From: Synergistaceae bacterium
GTDB taxonomy: Bacteria > Synergistota > Synergistia > Synergistales > Aminobacteriaceae
DNA: 42,844 nt
NCBI GenBank assembly: GCA_017470485.1
Contig: JAFUYQ010000026.1
Coordinates: forward strand, 1-42,844
Direction: 5' to 3'
A program made the translations under genes and the position numbers. Under the pieces are notes generated by a model. That model made no database searches. It was not told the origin of the DNA and saw only the letters and a program-made list of their open reading frames with translations. Position 1 is the first letter of the stretch, and every line of letters starts with the position of its first letter. Shown piece after piece: positions 17,605-26,775 of this stretch.

Positions 17605-18201
17605 TTAGTTCTCGTCAGTCCATTCAACCCTCAGCGTGATTATTGACCACGTATCTTTCCCGTTGTACTTGTAGGGCTTCGCTTTCGCCGTGAATAACGC
17701 AGGTCTGTCGCTTTTGCGCTTGACGTTGTAGAGTTCCCCGTCCATCTGAACGAAATACTTTCCGCGAGTTACGCTTTTGACATCAGCGTAGTAGATCGTA
17801 TTCGGCCTCCATTCAGCGGCGTTAAAGTGGTAGTTCATTCCGTCAAATTCCGCCGAGAGCCTGTCGGTGTCCAAAGTCTCATTGCTCACGTCAACGTCAA
17901 AATACTTCTTGACGCTCGCTTTCACCGCCGCTCCTGACATCAATGATGGGCCATACTCGCAGTTCTTCAGTCCGCAGCGTTTCACCGTTGACTTAGCGTT
18001 GTTGATAACGTTGTGGCCGATACCGAACGCTATTAAGTCCTGATTAGTTATCTCGTCGATGTCGATGTAATACACTCCAAGTTCCGTGAAGTTGCTGATG
18101 AATGTACTCATCAGCTTCGTCTCGTCTTGGGAACGCTTTGAGGCACCTGTTCCGAGTAATACCGCTGCCGTGAGAATTACTGCTAAAAGTTTTTTCTTCA
18201 T
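17605..18201 (-). CDS. Exported protein of unknown function
   Basis: The 198-residue product has a cleavable signal (MKKKLLAVILTAAVLLGTGAS). The mature part contains a helical half (ISNFTELGVYYIDIDEITNQDLIAFGIGHNVINN, about residues 34-67). A short segment with two Cys (CGLKNC) follows, which could form a disulfide. The C-terminal half is beta-rich (TIYYADVKSVTRGKYFVQMDGELYNVKRK, about 133-161). I recognise no family. It is a single gene between its own terminator and the divergent flhA promoter. The longest open reading of flhA would overlap it, which argues for the shorter flhA. Confidence 0.7.
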   Translation of the reverse strand: MKKKLLAVILTAAVLLGTGASKRSQDETKLMSTFISNFTELGVYYIDIDEITNQDLIAFGIGHNVINNAKSTVKRCGLKNCEYGPSLMSGAAVKASVKKYFDVDVSNETLDTDRLSAEFDGMNYHFNAAEWRPNTIYYADVKSVTRGKYFVQMDGELYNVKRKSDRPALFTAKAKPYKYNGKDTWSIITLRVEWTDEN

Positions 18202-18243
18202 TGCTTTTCTTCCTTTCTTAAAACTTGTTTTTGTGTTTAGATT

Positions 18244-18272
18244 TTCACATTATAGCAATCTTCGTGTAAAAT
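18244..18272 (+). promoter_or_regulatory. Probable promoter of the flagellar/chemotaxis run
   Basis: TTCACA (18244-18249), a 17-bp spacer and TAAAAT (18267-18272) lie 41 bp before the TTG start of flhA. The match is to a housekeeping sigma-70 promoter rather than to a sigma-28 one. Confidence 0.55.
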
Positions 18273-18313
18273 ACATTTCGATTTTTTCCAACGAAACGGA
18301 GGATTTTTTTACA

Positions 18314-20479
18314 TTGGCAGAAGCTACAGCCGCTTTACCTTCTATGCGAAAAAAAGTTCAGAGCTATTCAGACATTGGCGTAGCCCTGTTAATGGTTCTC
18401 ATCATCATAATGATGGTCGTTCCTCTGCCGACATGGCTCATTGATATTCTCCTGTCCATGAATATTACTCTCGGCGTTGTTACCCTGCTCGTTACCTTCT
18501 ACGTTAAACGCGCTCTGGATTTGTCGATTTTTCCGACGCTGCTCCTGATTTCCACTTTGTTCAGGCTGTCCCTTAACGTTTCAACAACGAGGCTCATTCT
18601 TCTTTACGGTAACGCCGGCGAATTGATTAACGCTTTCGGGAACTTCGTTGTCGGCGGCAATTACGTTGTCGGTATCATAATGTTCCTAATCCTCGTAATC
18701 ATTCAAATGCTCGTCATCACTAAAGGAGCTGAAAGAGTTGCAGAGGTCGCCGCAAGATTTACATTAGACGCTATGCCCGGTAAACAGATGTCCATTGACG
18801 CTGACTTGAACTCAGGCTTAATTGACGAGCAGGGCGCAAAGCAGCGAAGACAGGATATTCAGAGAGAGGCCGACTTCTACGGGGCTATGGACGGTGCGAG
18901 CAAATTCGTCAAGGGCGACGCTATCGCAGGTCTAATCATTACTACTATCAACATCATAGGCGGTCTTTCAATCGGTATTTTCATGCGCGGTATGGACGCT
19001 GCCGGAGCCGCCGCTCATTACAGTTTATTGACCGTCGGTGATGGATTAGTAGGACAAATTCCTGCCTTGCTCATGTCAACCGCTATGGGCGTTATCGTTA
19101 CCAGAGCCGCCGCCTCGTCTGAATTAGGCCCTGACTTAATCAACTCGTTCACAAAGTACCCAAGACCTCTCTATATAGCTTCAGGTATGTTAATGTCTAT
19201 GGGATTGATACCCGGTCTTCCTACCGTACCTTTCGTGAGTCTGTCAATCCTCATGGGAGCGTTGGGCTATGTCGTAAGCAGGGAGGCCGAAATTCAGGAG
19301 ATTTCCGCTGAGGAACAGGCAGCTTCATCTCAGGCCGGCCCTCAAGCTCCGGCTGGCGGCGGTGCTGGAGTCGCGCCGTCTGGAGCTGGAGCTGCTCCGG
19401 CCGGTCAGGCAGAACAGGGACAGAAAGCTGAGCCGGTTTCGCCCGAAGATGTCATGAAACTGCTCACAGTTGAACCTATGGAGGCTGAAATCGGTTACGC
19501 CATAATTCCGCTGATTGACCCTGCTCAGGGCGGCGACATGCTCGACAGAATAGGCACTATCCGAAAGCAGATGGCTCTCGAAATGGGCATAGTAGTCCCT
19601 CCCATAAGAATACGCGATAACATTCAGATTAAACCTACCGAATACATACTGCGTGTCAAAGGTGCTGAGGCCGGACGTGGTGAATTACTGCCCGACCACT
19701 ACTTAGCCATGAATACCGGCGCGGCTGAAGAAGAATTAATCGGTGTCCCCACTAAAGAACCTGCATTCGGTTTACCGGCTCTATGGATTTCACCAGATTT
19801 GCGCGATAAGGCTGAGGCTATGGGGTACACTGTCGTTGACGCTCCTTCGGTTCTCGCTACCCATCTTTCAGAGGTCATTAAGAAAAACGGTGCTGAACTC
19901 CTGACACGTCAGGAAGTCCAGAAATTAACCGACATGGTCAAGGAAACTGCTCCGGCTGTAATTGATGAGTTACTGTCGTCATTGTCTCTCGGCGAAATTC
20001 AAAAGGTTCTCCAGAACTTAATACGCGAACAGATACCCATCAGAGATCTTGTTACTATCTTTGAGGCTCTTGCTGATTTCGGCAAGATGTCCAGAAGCGT
20101 TGACTTCCTCACTGAACGCGCCAGAGAAGCATTATCCCGTCTCATCTCGCTGAAAATTCAAGGCCCTGACGGTATCATAACCGCCGCTACCCTCTCGCCT
20201 AACTGGGAACAGAAAATTACAGCAGGCGTTGACGGCGATTTAACTAGAGGCTGGCAGTTAAATCTCGACCCTAGAGACGTTCAGAAAATGATAAGCGCAA
20301 TCTCAAGAGCTATGGACGAAATGGTCGTTAAATCCTTACCCCCTGTACTCCTCGTTCACCCTGATGTCAGACTCATCGTCAGAAGATTAATCGAAGGTTC
20401 TATAAATAATATCTTCGTAGTGTCGTATAATGAGATTGTTAGAGGCGTTCAGGTCAAAACTGTCGGAATGGTGGAATAA
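18314..20479 (+). CDS. flhA: Flagellar biosynthesis protein FlhA
   Basis: The 721-residue product starts at TTG 18314, eight to ten bases after GGAGGA; extending upstream would cross the opposite gene. FlhA is the export-gate membrane protein of the flagellar type III system. About eight helices occupy residues 20-330 (DIGVALLMVLIIIMMVVPLPTWLIDILL, for example). They include the FHIPEP-family core RFTLDAMPGKQMSIDADLNSGLI (about 150-172). The C-terminal cytoplasmic domain (about 380-721) docks chaperone-substrate complexes. Between them lies an unusually long Ala/Pro/Gly linker (about 335-372). It is the first gene of the flhA-flhF-flhG-che-fliA run and is separated from flhF by three bases. 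Confidence 0.95.
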   Translation: MAEATAALPSMRKKVQSYSDIGVALLMVLIIIMMVVPLPTWLIDILLSMNITLGVVTLLVTFYVKRALDLSIFPTLLLISTLFRLSLNVSTTRLILLYGNAGELINAFGNFVVGGNYVVGIIMFLILVIIQMLVITKGAERVAEVAARFTLDAMPGKQMSIDADLNSGLIDEQGAKQRRQDIQREADFYGAMDGASKFVKGDAIAGLIITTINIIGGLSIGIFMRGMDAAGAAAHYSLLTVGDGLVGQIPALLMSTAMGVIVTRAAASSELGPDLINSFTKYPRPLYIASGMLMSMGLIPGLPTVPFVSLSILMGALGYVVSREAEIQEISAEEQAASSQAGPQAPAGGGAGVAPSGAGAAPAGQAEQGQKAEPVSPEDVMKLLTVEPMEAEIGYAIIPLIDPAQGGDMLDRIGTIRKQMALEMGIVVPPIRIRDNIQIKPTEYILRVKGAEAGRGELLPDHYLAMNTGAAEEELIGVPTKEPAFGLPALWISPDLRDKAEAMGYTVVDAPSVLATHLSEVIKKNGAELLTRQEVQKLTDMVKETAPAVIDELLSSLSLGEIQKVLQNLIREQIPIRDLVTIFEALADFGKMSRSVDFLTERAREALSRLISLKIQGPDGIITAATLSPNWEQKITAGVDGDLTRGWQLNLDPRDVQKMISAISRAMDEMVVKSLPPVLLVHPDVRLIVRRLIEGSINNIFVVSYNEIVRGVQVKTVGMVE

Positions 20480-20482
20480 TTC

Positions 20483-21940
20483 ATGAGAGTAACTAATCAG
20501 ATAACCTTCACTGCTAAAGATGATGCCGAAGCTCTCAGATTAGCTTCTGAAAGACTCGGCCGTGATGCCGTTATCCTCTCTACTCAGATGATTAAAGAGG
20601 GCGGCGTATTAGGGCTGTTTCAACGCTCCGTCCTCAAAGTTACTGCCGGTATCCTCGAAGACGATGAGCCTAAACCTCAAGTCAAACCCCGAACTGTAAG
20701 CGCGGCTTCTTCGGCTTCCTCAATGGACGATGACACAAGGCGCGAAAATCTCATCGCTTTCCAGAAGTTAATGGAGTTCAAAGAACGCGGCACTATGGCT
20801 CCTTCCAATGCTGTTCCTAAACCGGCTGATTTAGGCGAGGAAGGTTACAGACTGCCGGCCGATAACATCATGATTTCTCAGGAAGGTCTGCGGAATGCTT
20901 ACGGCCTGACTACCAGACCTGCTCCGAATACTGCGCCTGCTCCCGTCATTACTTCTCCTCCTTCAGCCCCAGCTCCGCAGGTTCAGGCTCCGGCTCCGGC
21001 ACAGACACAGGACAATGACAGCAAATTTCTCCGCGAACAGGTCGGATTATTAGCTGATAGAATTGATGTACTCCTTCAGCGTTTAACCGCTGTCGAAAAC
21101 AATTCTTCTCAGCAGAAAACTCAACAGCAGAATATCTTTCAGGCAGGTATAAGCGTTCAGAATGATGAGGGCTTTGAGGGAAGATTAAGAGCCTCTGAGG
21201 TCGATGAGAAATATATACGGAAACTTCTGGCTGATTACTCAGTCTCCTCGCGCAAGGACAAGTCTAAGCGTCTTCCGTTCCCGAAGTGGCTTGCTTCTCA
21301 GATCGACTGTGCCGCTGATAACGGCGGAGATGCCGCAGGAGGCCGGAAAGTCATGCTCTTGGGGCCTACCGGTGTCGGCAAAACTACTACCATCGCCAAG
21401 CTGGCCGCTATCAAAGCTCTTTGGGAACATAAGAAAGTCCTTCTCCTCACTTCTGATACCTACAGGATTGCAGCCGTAGAACAGCTCAAAACTTATGCTA
21501 AAATTCTCGGCGTTCCCATTGAGATAATCTTCGACATCTCTACGATTCCTTCAGTTGTCGAGGAACATGACAACGCTGACATCATTCTTCTCGACACCGC
21601 AGGACGTTCACAGCGCGATAAAAAGAATATGGAACTCTTTGAAAATATCTATAATTCGTTCCTCCCTGACGCTGTTCATCTCGTCCTCGCCGCTAACATG
21701 AAATATAAAGATATGCTCGATGTCGTTGAACATATTCCCAATATTCCGGTCTCTCATCTTCTTTTCACTAAATTAGATGAGACTGTGAGCTACGGATCTA
21801 TATTCAACATACATCAGGTAATGGGCTGTCCAGTCTCCTTCTTAACCGTAGGGCAGAACGTTCCTAAAGATATTGAAACCGCTTCAGGCTCAAGAATTGC
21901 TGACTTCTTGTTAAAGTCTGAAGATGAACGAAAGCGTTAA
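20483..21940 (+). CDS. flhF: Flagellar SRP-like GTPase FlhF
   Basis: The 485-residue product has the expected three parts: a basic N-terminal B domain (TFTAKDDAEALRLASERLGRDAVILSTQ), a Pro/Ala/Gln-rich middle, and an NG GTPase domain from about 265. The latter carries P-loop LLGPTGVGKTTTIAKLAA, TSDTYRIAAVEQLKTYA, DTAGRSQRDKKN and a TKLDE base-specificity motif. FlhF sets flagellar position and number together with FlhG at the pole or membrane. Its last 17 bases overlap the FlhG frame if that gene starts at 21924. Confidence 0.94.
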   Translation: MRVTNQITFTAKDDAEALRLASERLGRDAVILSTQMIKEGGVLGLFQRSVLKVTAGILEDDEPKPQVKPRTVSAASSASSMDDDTRRENLIAFQKLMEFKERGTMAPSNAVPKPADLGEEGYRLPADNIMISQEGLRNAYGLTTRPAPNTAPAPVITSPPSAPAPQVQAPAPAQTQDNDSKFLREQVGLLADRIDVLLQRLTAVENNSSQQKTQQQNIFQAGISVQNDEGFEGRLRASEVDEKYIRKLLADYSVSSRKDKSKRLPFPKWLASQIDCAADNGGDAAGGRKVMLLGPTGVGKTTTIAKLAAIKALWEHKKVLLLTSDTYRIAAVEQLKTYAKILGVPIEIIFDISTIPSVVEEHDNADIILLDTAGRSQRDKKNMELFENIYNSFLPDAVHLVLAANMKYKDMLDVVEHIPNIPVSHLLFTKLDETVSYGSIFNIHQVMGCPVSFLTVGQNVPKDIETASGSRIADFLLKSEDERKR

Positions 21941-22916
21941 AATTATGAAGGGTTACAATTATAATTCAGATCAGGCAGGAGAATTGAGGCGATTAGTCAT
22001 CGATAATACTCAGAAATTAAAAGCTCAGAATAATTCGCACAGGCTTCATACTCTTTCCGTCCTCAGCGGTAAAGGCGGCGTAGGTAAAAGCAATATTGCC
22101 GCTTCTCTGGCGTTTGCTCTGTCAGATTTCGGCAAAAGGACTGTCCTCATTGACGCTGATTTGGGGCTCGCTAATCTCGACATACTATGCGGCGTCAGAA
22201 ATGCCCGTTTCAATATCGCTCACCTCATCGAGGGTTCACGCTCTCTCAATGAAATTCTCGTTCACTTCAAAACTTCTCAGAGAGCTTCTGAACTTAACGG
22301 CTCTGTATCGCTTCTTCCGGGCGGATACGGGATTAAAGAAATTGCAGACCTCGATGAATTTGCTATGGAACGGCTGTTTACTGAACTTTCAGGACTTGAG
22401 GACATGGCAGATTATCTCATAATGGACGCCGGTGCCGGTATTCACAGGGGTGCGCTGTCCTTCGCTTACGCTTCTGAAATTACTCTGCTCGTTACTACTC
22501 CTGAACCTACAAGCATCAGGGACGCTTACGGCGTTATTAAATCTCTGGGGGCAGCAGCATGGCAGGAGGAGGGAGGATTAATGCTTGTCGTCAATATGGC
22601 TTCATCAAGCAGAGAGGCTCAGGAAGTCGCTGAAAGAATAAGGCTTGCTTCTGTGCAGTTTCTCGGAAATGCCCCTCTGTATCTGGGCTATGTCCTTAAA
22701 GATGACGCAGTCGAACGCTCCGTTAAGAACTGCCGGATTTTTTACAGGGCTGAACCCTCCTCGACCGCAGGCATATGCGTAAGAAATCTGGCAGGCGATT
22801 TACTCAGAATTTGCGAGGGCGTTGAGTTTCAGCACTCTAATGTCCCTGACTCACAAAGAAAAAAATACAGGGGGTTAAGAGAGTTCTTCGCTAGACTTTT
22901 GACTGGTAATAAATAA
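21924..22916 (+). CDS. flhG: MinD-like ATPase FlhG (YlxH/FleN), flagellar number regulator
   Basis: The 330-residue product carries the deviant Walker A LSGKGGVGKSNIAASLAF (about residues 48-65), LIDADLGLANLDILCGV (about 75-91) and a Walker B-like IMDAGAGIHRGAL. The MinD fold has an N-terminal DQAGELRRLV region that in FlhG stimulates the FlhF GTPase. A membrane-targeting amphipathic tail is not obvious but the basic C-terminus (RKKYRGLREFFARLL) could serve. Start choice is uncertain: ATG 21924 overlaps flhF by 17 bases, while ATG 21945 avoids it; neither has a good ribosome site, which suggests translational coupling. Confidence 0.92.
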   Translation: MNESVKIMKGYNYNSDQAGELRRLVIDNTQKLKAQNNSHRLHTLSVLSGKGGVGKSNIAASLAFALSDFGKRTVLIDADLGLANLDILCGVRNARFNIAHLIEGSRSLNEILVHFKTSQRASELNGSVSLLPGGYGIKEIADLDEFAMERLFTELSGLEDMADYLIMDAGAGIHRGALSFAYASEITLLVTTPEPTSIRDAYGVIKSLGAAAWQEEGGLMLVVNMASSSREAQEVAERIRLASVQFLGNAPLYLGYVLKDDAVERSVKNCRIFYRAEPSSTAGICVRNLAGDLLRICEGVEFQHSNVPDSQRKKYRGLREFFARLLTGNK

Positions 22917-22936
22917 TAACGACAAGGAGAGTTTTT

Positions 22937-24016
22937 ATGGGAAGAATAAGGGTTCTGGTAGTAGATGACAGCGCATTGATGAGGCAGTTCATCGGGGACA
23001 TACTCAGAAGCGACGGGCGGCTTGAAGTCTGCGGAACGGCAAGAGACGGTAAAGAGGCTGTGGAGCAGGTAAAAGAATTAAGGCCGGACGTTGTAACGAT
23101 GGACGTTGAAATGCCTGTGATGGACGGTCTGACTGCGCTGAAGGAGATAATGAGGACTAGACCTGTGCCGGTAGTGATGTTAAGCACGATGACGCAGGAG
23201 GGGGCAGAGACGACTCTGAAAGCATTATCGCTCGGGTGCGTTGATTACGTCGGCAAACCATCGGGGTCAATCTCTCTGAACATTAAGGAAGCCGGAAAAG
23301 AAATTATTGAGAAGGTCATTGCTGCCTCAAGTGCTAAGGTAAGGGCTTACGGAGCTTTTTCGGGAATGGGAACGAAAATGCAGAGCAGTTCGGATCTTTT
23401 TTCCGGAGTTAAGAGCGGAGGAGCGGTGAGGGGCGGAACAGGCAGGTATGACATCGTAGCAATAGCATCGTCAACGGGAGGGCCTATGGCATTGAGCGAG
23501 CTTCTTCCGAGACTTCCGGCGAAGTTTCCTGTGCCGATAGTGATAACACAGCACATGCCTAAAGAGTTCACAGGGTCATTCGCTAAAAGGCTGAACGAGA
23601 GCAGCAACATTGAAGTTGTGGAAGGTTTTGACGGCTTGACGCTCAAGGCAGGACGTGCCGTTATAGCTCCGGGAGGCTCGCATTTGATAGTAAAGAGGCG
23701 TTCGGGAACAGCAGTTGTCGGATTGTCTGACGCGCCGCCCGTTCTCTCAGTGAAACCGGCAGCAAATGTAATGTTCCTTAGTGTAGCTGATGAATACGGC
23801 GGAAATGTTCTCTGTGTGATTTTAACAGGAATGGGAAGGGACGGTACTGACGGAGCTAAGACTTTGAAACAGCGCGGTGCTTATGTTATAGCCGAAAGCC
23901 AGAAGACATGCGTTGTTTACGGAATGCCGAAAGCTGCCGTTGATGCCGGAATAGTTGATGAGGTTCTGCCTCTCAATGAAATTCCTGACGCTATGCTCAG
24001 AATTGTAAAGGGATAA
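22937..24016 (+). CDS. cheB: Chemotaxis response regulator and methylesterase/deamidase CheB
   Basis: The 359-residue product has a receiver domain (1-125; acidic Asp10/Asp11, phosphorylation site Asp56 in DVVTMDVEMP, and Lys107 in VGKPSG) and a C-terminal methylesterase domain. The catalytic triad is visible: Ser179 in ASSTGGP, His206 in TQHMP and Asp302 in GMGRDGTDG. It demethylates and deamidates receptors after phosphorylation by CheA. It follows flhG by 20 bp and cheA follows after 27 bp. No cheR is seen in the window. Leucine codon choice differs from the flanking genes, with more CTG/TTG/TTA and fewer CTC/CTT. Confidence 0.95.
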   Translation: MGRIRVLVVDDSALMRQFIGDILRSDGRLEVCGTARDGKEAVEQVKELRPDVVTMDVEMPVMDGLTALKEIMRTRPVPVVMLSTMTQEGAETTLKALSLGCVDYVGKPSGSISLNIKEAGKEIIEKVIAASSAKVRAYGAFSGMGTKMQSSSDLFSGVKSGGAVRGGTGRYDIVAIASSTGGPMALSELLPRLPAKFPVPIVITQHMPKEFTGSFAKRLNESSNIEVVEGFDGLTLKAGRAVIAPGGSHLIVKRRSGTAVVGLSDAPPVLSVKPAANVMFLSVADEYGGNVLCVILTGMGRDGTDGAKTLKQRGAYVIAESQKTCVVYGMPKAAVDAGIVDEVLPLNEIPDAMLRIVKG

Positions 24017-24043
24017 AGATAAATTATAAGGAGGAAATAAATT

Positions 24044-26119
24044 TTGGCCGATATGGATATGAGTCAGTACTTGGGAGCGTTCCTTGACGAGACTGACGAT
24101 AATGTACAGAGATTAGACGACCTTCTTCTCGCGCTCGAAAAGAATATGGTCGATATGGACGTAATTAACGAAATCTTCAGAGCCGCTCATACCCTTAAAG
24201 GAATGGCCGGGACAATGGGCTTCACTAACATGATGGGATTAACTCACGCTATGGAAGACCGCCTCGATGCCGCCCGTAAAGGTACAAGACCGCTCACTGA
24301 AGCCGATATGAACAGGCTCTTTCAGGGCTTGGACACGCTTCAGGAAATGGCTGACGCTATCAGAGGCGGAGGGAATGACGCACACATTGACGTTTCGGAG
24401 ATGATTCACGACCTCAGAAACGAAGCCCCTGCCGCCGCTCCTGCTGCACCTGCCGCCGCTGCCCCGTCCAATGAGGGAGGCACTATGGTATCGTCTCAGG
24501 ACTCTGAATGGGCAAAGAAAGCCAACTCGCAGGGTGCTAACGCCTACAATGTTCATGTAACTCTGAGTCAGAGCTGTCTTCTTAAAGCCGCAAGAGCCTA
24601 CATGGTAGTAAACAGACTCGAAGAGATGGGCGAAATTTTCAGGGCTGAACCGCCTACTGACGCGCTTGAAAAAGAAGAGTTCGACTTCGATTTCAACGTC
24701 TATGTCGCGACCCCTGCACCTGCTGACGAGGTTAAAGCGGCCATTGAGAAAATCGGAGACGTTCAGAGCGCAGATGTTGTTGAGGTCAAAGCCGATGAAG
24801 CTCCTTCAGCTCCGGCACAGTCAGCCCCTGCACAGGCAGCAGCTCCGGCACCTTCGGCGGCTCCTGCTCCTGCACCTGAAGCACCGGCTGCCCCTGCTCC
24901 GTCAGCTCCTGCACCGGCTAGACCTGCACCAGCTCCGGCCAAGAAGGACACGGCCAAGAAAGGCTCTCAGACCGTCAGAGTTGATATAGGCCGTCTCGAT
25001 AAGCTCATGAATCTTGTCGGAGAACTTGTAATTTCACGCGCAAGAATTGAACGCCTTGTTCAGGAGGCAAGACTGAGGCAGTTTGACGATACATTGTCCC
25101 AGTTAGGGAGAATTTCGGGCGACATTCAGGAACTCGTTACGAAGTTAAGAATGGTTCCTGTAAGTTTCACATTCGACAGATTCCCCAGACTTATCCGCGA
25201 CCTCTGCAAGACTTTGAACAAGAATGTCGAATTAGTCCTTGAGGGCGAGGACACCGAACTTGACCGAACTGTCATTGACGAAATCGGCGACCCTATGGTT
25301 CACTTAATCCGTAACTCAATGGATCACGGTATCGAACACCCCGAAGAACGTAAAGCACTCGGAAAACCTGAAAAAGGTATCCTCAAGATTGCCGCTTATC
25401 AGGAAGGTTCAGGAGTTGTAATCGAAGTTTCCGATGACGGCGCAGGCATTGACCCCGAAAAGGTCAAGAAGAAAGCCATTGAGCGCGGTATCATCACAGA
25501 GGACAGAGCCGCAATAATGAGCGATGACGAGGCAACTCAGATAGTACTGCTTCCGGGCTTCAGCATGGCCAAGCAGATTACTGACCTTTCAGGGCGCGGA
25601 GTCGGAATGGACGCTGTTAAAACTAAAGTTGAACAGCTCGGCGGTCAGTTCGATCTCGTCAGCAAGAAGAACGAGGGAACTCACGTATACATAAGGCTGC
25701 CTCTGACACTGGCCATAGTCCTCTCGCTCTTAATCAAAGTCGGCAAGGAAACTTATGCTATCTCCCTTGAGAACGTTGAGGAAACTATCATGGTGAGGCG
25801 CGATGACATCAAGACGGTTCACGGAGAACCTACTACTCTGCTTCGCGGCGAGGTTCTTTCGCTGAACATACTGGGCGATATTCTCGGCTCTGAGGGAGTG
25901 GAGCATGACCGCAACGAATATCCCGTTGTTGTCGTCAAAATCGGCAAGAACAAAATCGGCTTCATCGTCAGCGAACTTATAGGCCAGCAGGAAATCGTCA
26001 TTAAATCTCTAGGCCGCTTCCTGTCAAAAATTGACGGCATAACCGGCGGTACTATTCTCGGCGACGGCAACGTAGCGTTAATACTCGATGTCGCTTCGTT
26101 CTACTCTACAAAGGGGTAA
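24044..26119 (+). CDS. cheA: Chemotaxis histidine kinase CheA
   Basis: The 691-residue product starts at TTG 24044 after AAGGAGGAAAT. Domains in order are: P1 HPt with phospho-accepting His49 (FRAAHTLKGMAGTMGF); a P2-like domain (about 160-245); an Ala/Pro linker (about 250-305); P3 dimerisation (VRVDIGRLDKLMNLVGELVISRARI); P4 ATPase with N box HLIRNSMDHGIEHPEER, G1 DDGAGIDPEKV and G2 GRGVGMDAVKTKVEQLGG; and P5, the CheW-like regulatory domain to the C-terminus. It phosphorylates CheY and CheB. The gene lies five bases before cheC. A cheW gene, usually near cheA, is missing from this run. Confidence 0.96.
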   Translation: MADMDMSQYLGAFLDETDDNVQRLDDLLLALEKNMVDMDVINEIFRAAHTLKGMAGTMGFTNMMGLTHAMEDRLDAARKGTRPLTEADMNRLFQGLDTLQEMADAIRGGGNDAHIDVSEMIHDLRNEAPAAAPAAPAAAAPSNEGGTMVSSQDSEWAKKANSQGANAYNVHVTLSQSCLLKAARAYMVVNRLEEMGEIFRAEPPTDALEKEEFDFDFNVYVATPAPADEVKAAIEKIGDVQSADVVEVKADEAPSAPAQSAPAQAAAPAPSAAPAPAPEAPAAPAPSAPAPARPAPAPAKKDTAKKGSQTVRVDIGRLDKLMNLVGELVISRARIERLVQEARLRQFDDTLSQLGRISGDIQELVTKLRMVPVSFTFDRFPRLIRDLCKTLNKNVELVLEGEDTELDRTVIDEIGDPMVHLIRNSMDHGIEHPEERKALGKPEKGILKIAAYQEGSGVVIEVSDDGAGIDPEKVKKKAIERGIITEDRAAIMSDDEATQIVLLPGFSMAKQITDLSGRGVGMDAVKTKVEQLGGQFDLVSKKNEGTHVYIRLPLTLAIVLSLLIKVGKETYAISLENVEETIMVRRDDIKTVHGEPTTLLRGEVLSLNILGDILGSEGVEHDRNEYPVVVVKIGKNKIGFIVSELIGQQEIVIKSLGRFLSKIDGITGGTILGDGNVALILDVASFYSTKG

Positions 26120-26124
26120 TTCTC

Positions 26125-26775
26125 ATGATTGGTTCACCAGACACTCCCTCTTTCAACGACAGACAGCTTGACGCTATCCGCGAGGCCGGAAATATCGGCA
26201 CAGGCAACGCCGCTACTGCCCTCAGCGGTCTGCTCTCACGCCGCATAAACATGGACGTTCCGAAGACTGAACTGGTTTCAATCTATGAACTTGCTGAACA
26301 TTACGGAGATCCGCTCCAGACCGTAGGCGCAGTGTTCGTCCGCTCAACAGGCGGTTTTCAGTGTTCGCTGATTTTCATTCAGCCAGAACAGGACGCTCAG
26401 CTCATGGTTCAGCTGCTCCTTCAAAACCAGTTCGGAGGCTCCGCAATCCCAGCCGGCGAAATCCCTCAGGAAATTTACGACAGCGCACTCGGCGAGGTGG
26501 GCAATATCGTACTCAGCTCATTCCTCAACGCTATAAATCTCCTTCTGGGAACTCAGCACCAGATTTCAGTACCCGGCACAGCTCATGACATGCTCGCTTC
26601 AATACTGGACGTTGTAGCATCAATCTACGGGCAGTTAGGCGAGACCGCCCTGCTTGTGAATACGGAGCTTTCCGCTGAAGGGCTCGAAGACGGGCGCAGG
26701 ATTTCAGGACACATAATCATGATACCTGACCCCGAAAGTCTCTCATTACTCCTGAGAAAGCTGAAGGTGATTTGA
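26125..26775 (+). CDS. cheC: CheY-P phosphatase CheC
   Basis: The 216-residue product has two CheC/CheX/FliY phosphatase centres: DAIREAGNIGTGNAATAL (about 14-31) and DSALGEVGNIVLSSFLNAI (about 121-139). Each holds the conserved Glu and Asn pair of the E-x2-N motif. CheC removes phosphate from CheY-P and, with CheD, forms a feedback loop on receptor modification, as in Bacillus and Thermotoga. Its stop overlaps the cheD ATG (TGATG), consistent with making the two binding partners together. Confidence 0.93.
   Translation: MIGSPDTPSFNDRQLDAIREAGNIGTGNAATALSGLLSRRINMDVPKTELVSIYELAEHYGDPLQTVGAVFVRSTGGFQCSLIFIQPEQDAQLMVQLLLQNQFGGSAIPAGEIPQEIYDSALGEVGNIVLSSFLNAINLLLGTQHQISVPGTAHDMLASILDVVASIYGQLGETALLVNTELSAEGLEDGRRISGHIIMIPDPESLSLLLRKLKVI

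Noticed and set aside
18086..18313. Upstream extension of flhA to 18086
   Set aside because: It would overlap the opposite gene, the promoter and the ribosome site; TTG 18314 has GGAGGA at the right distance.
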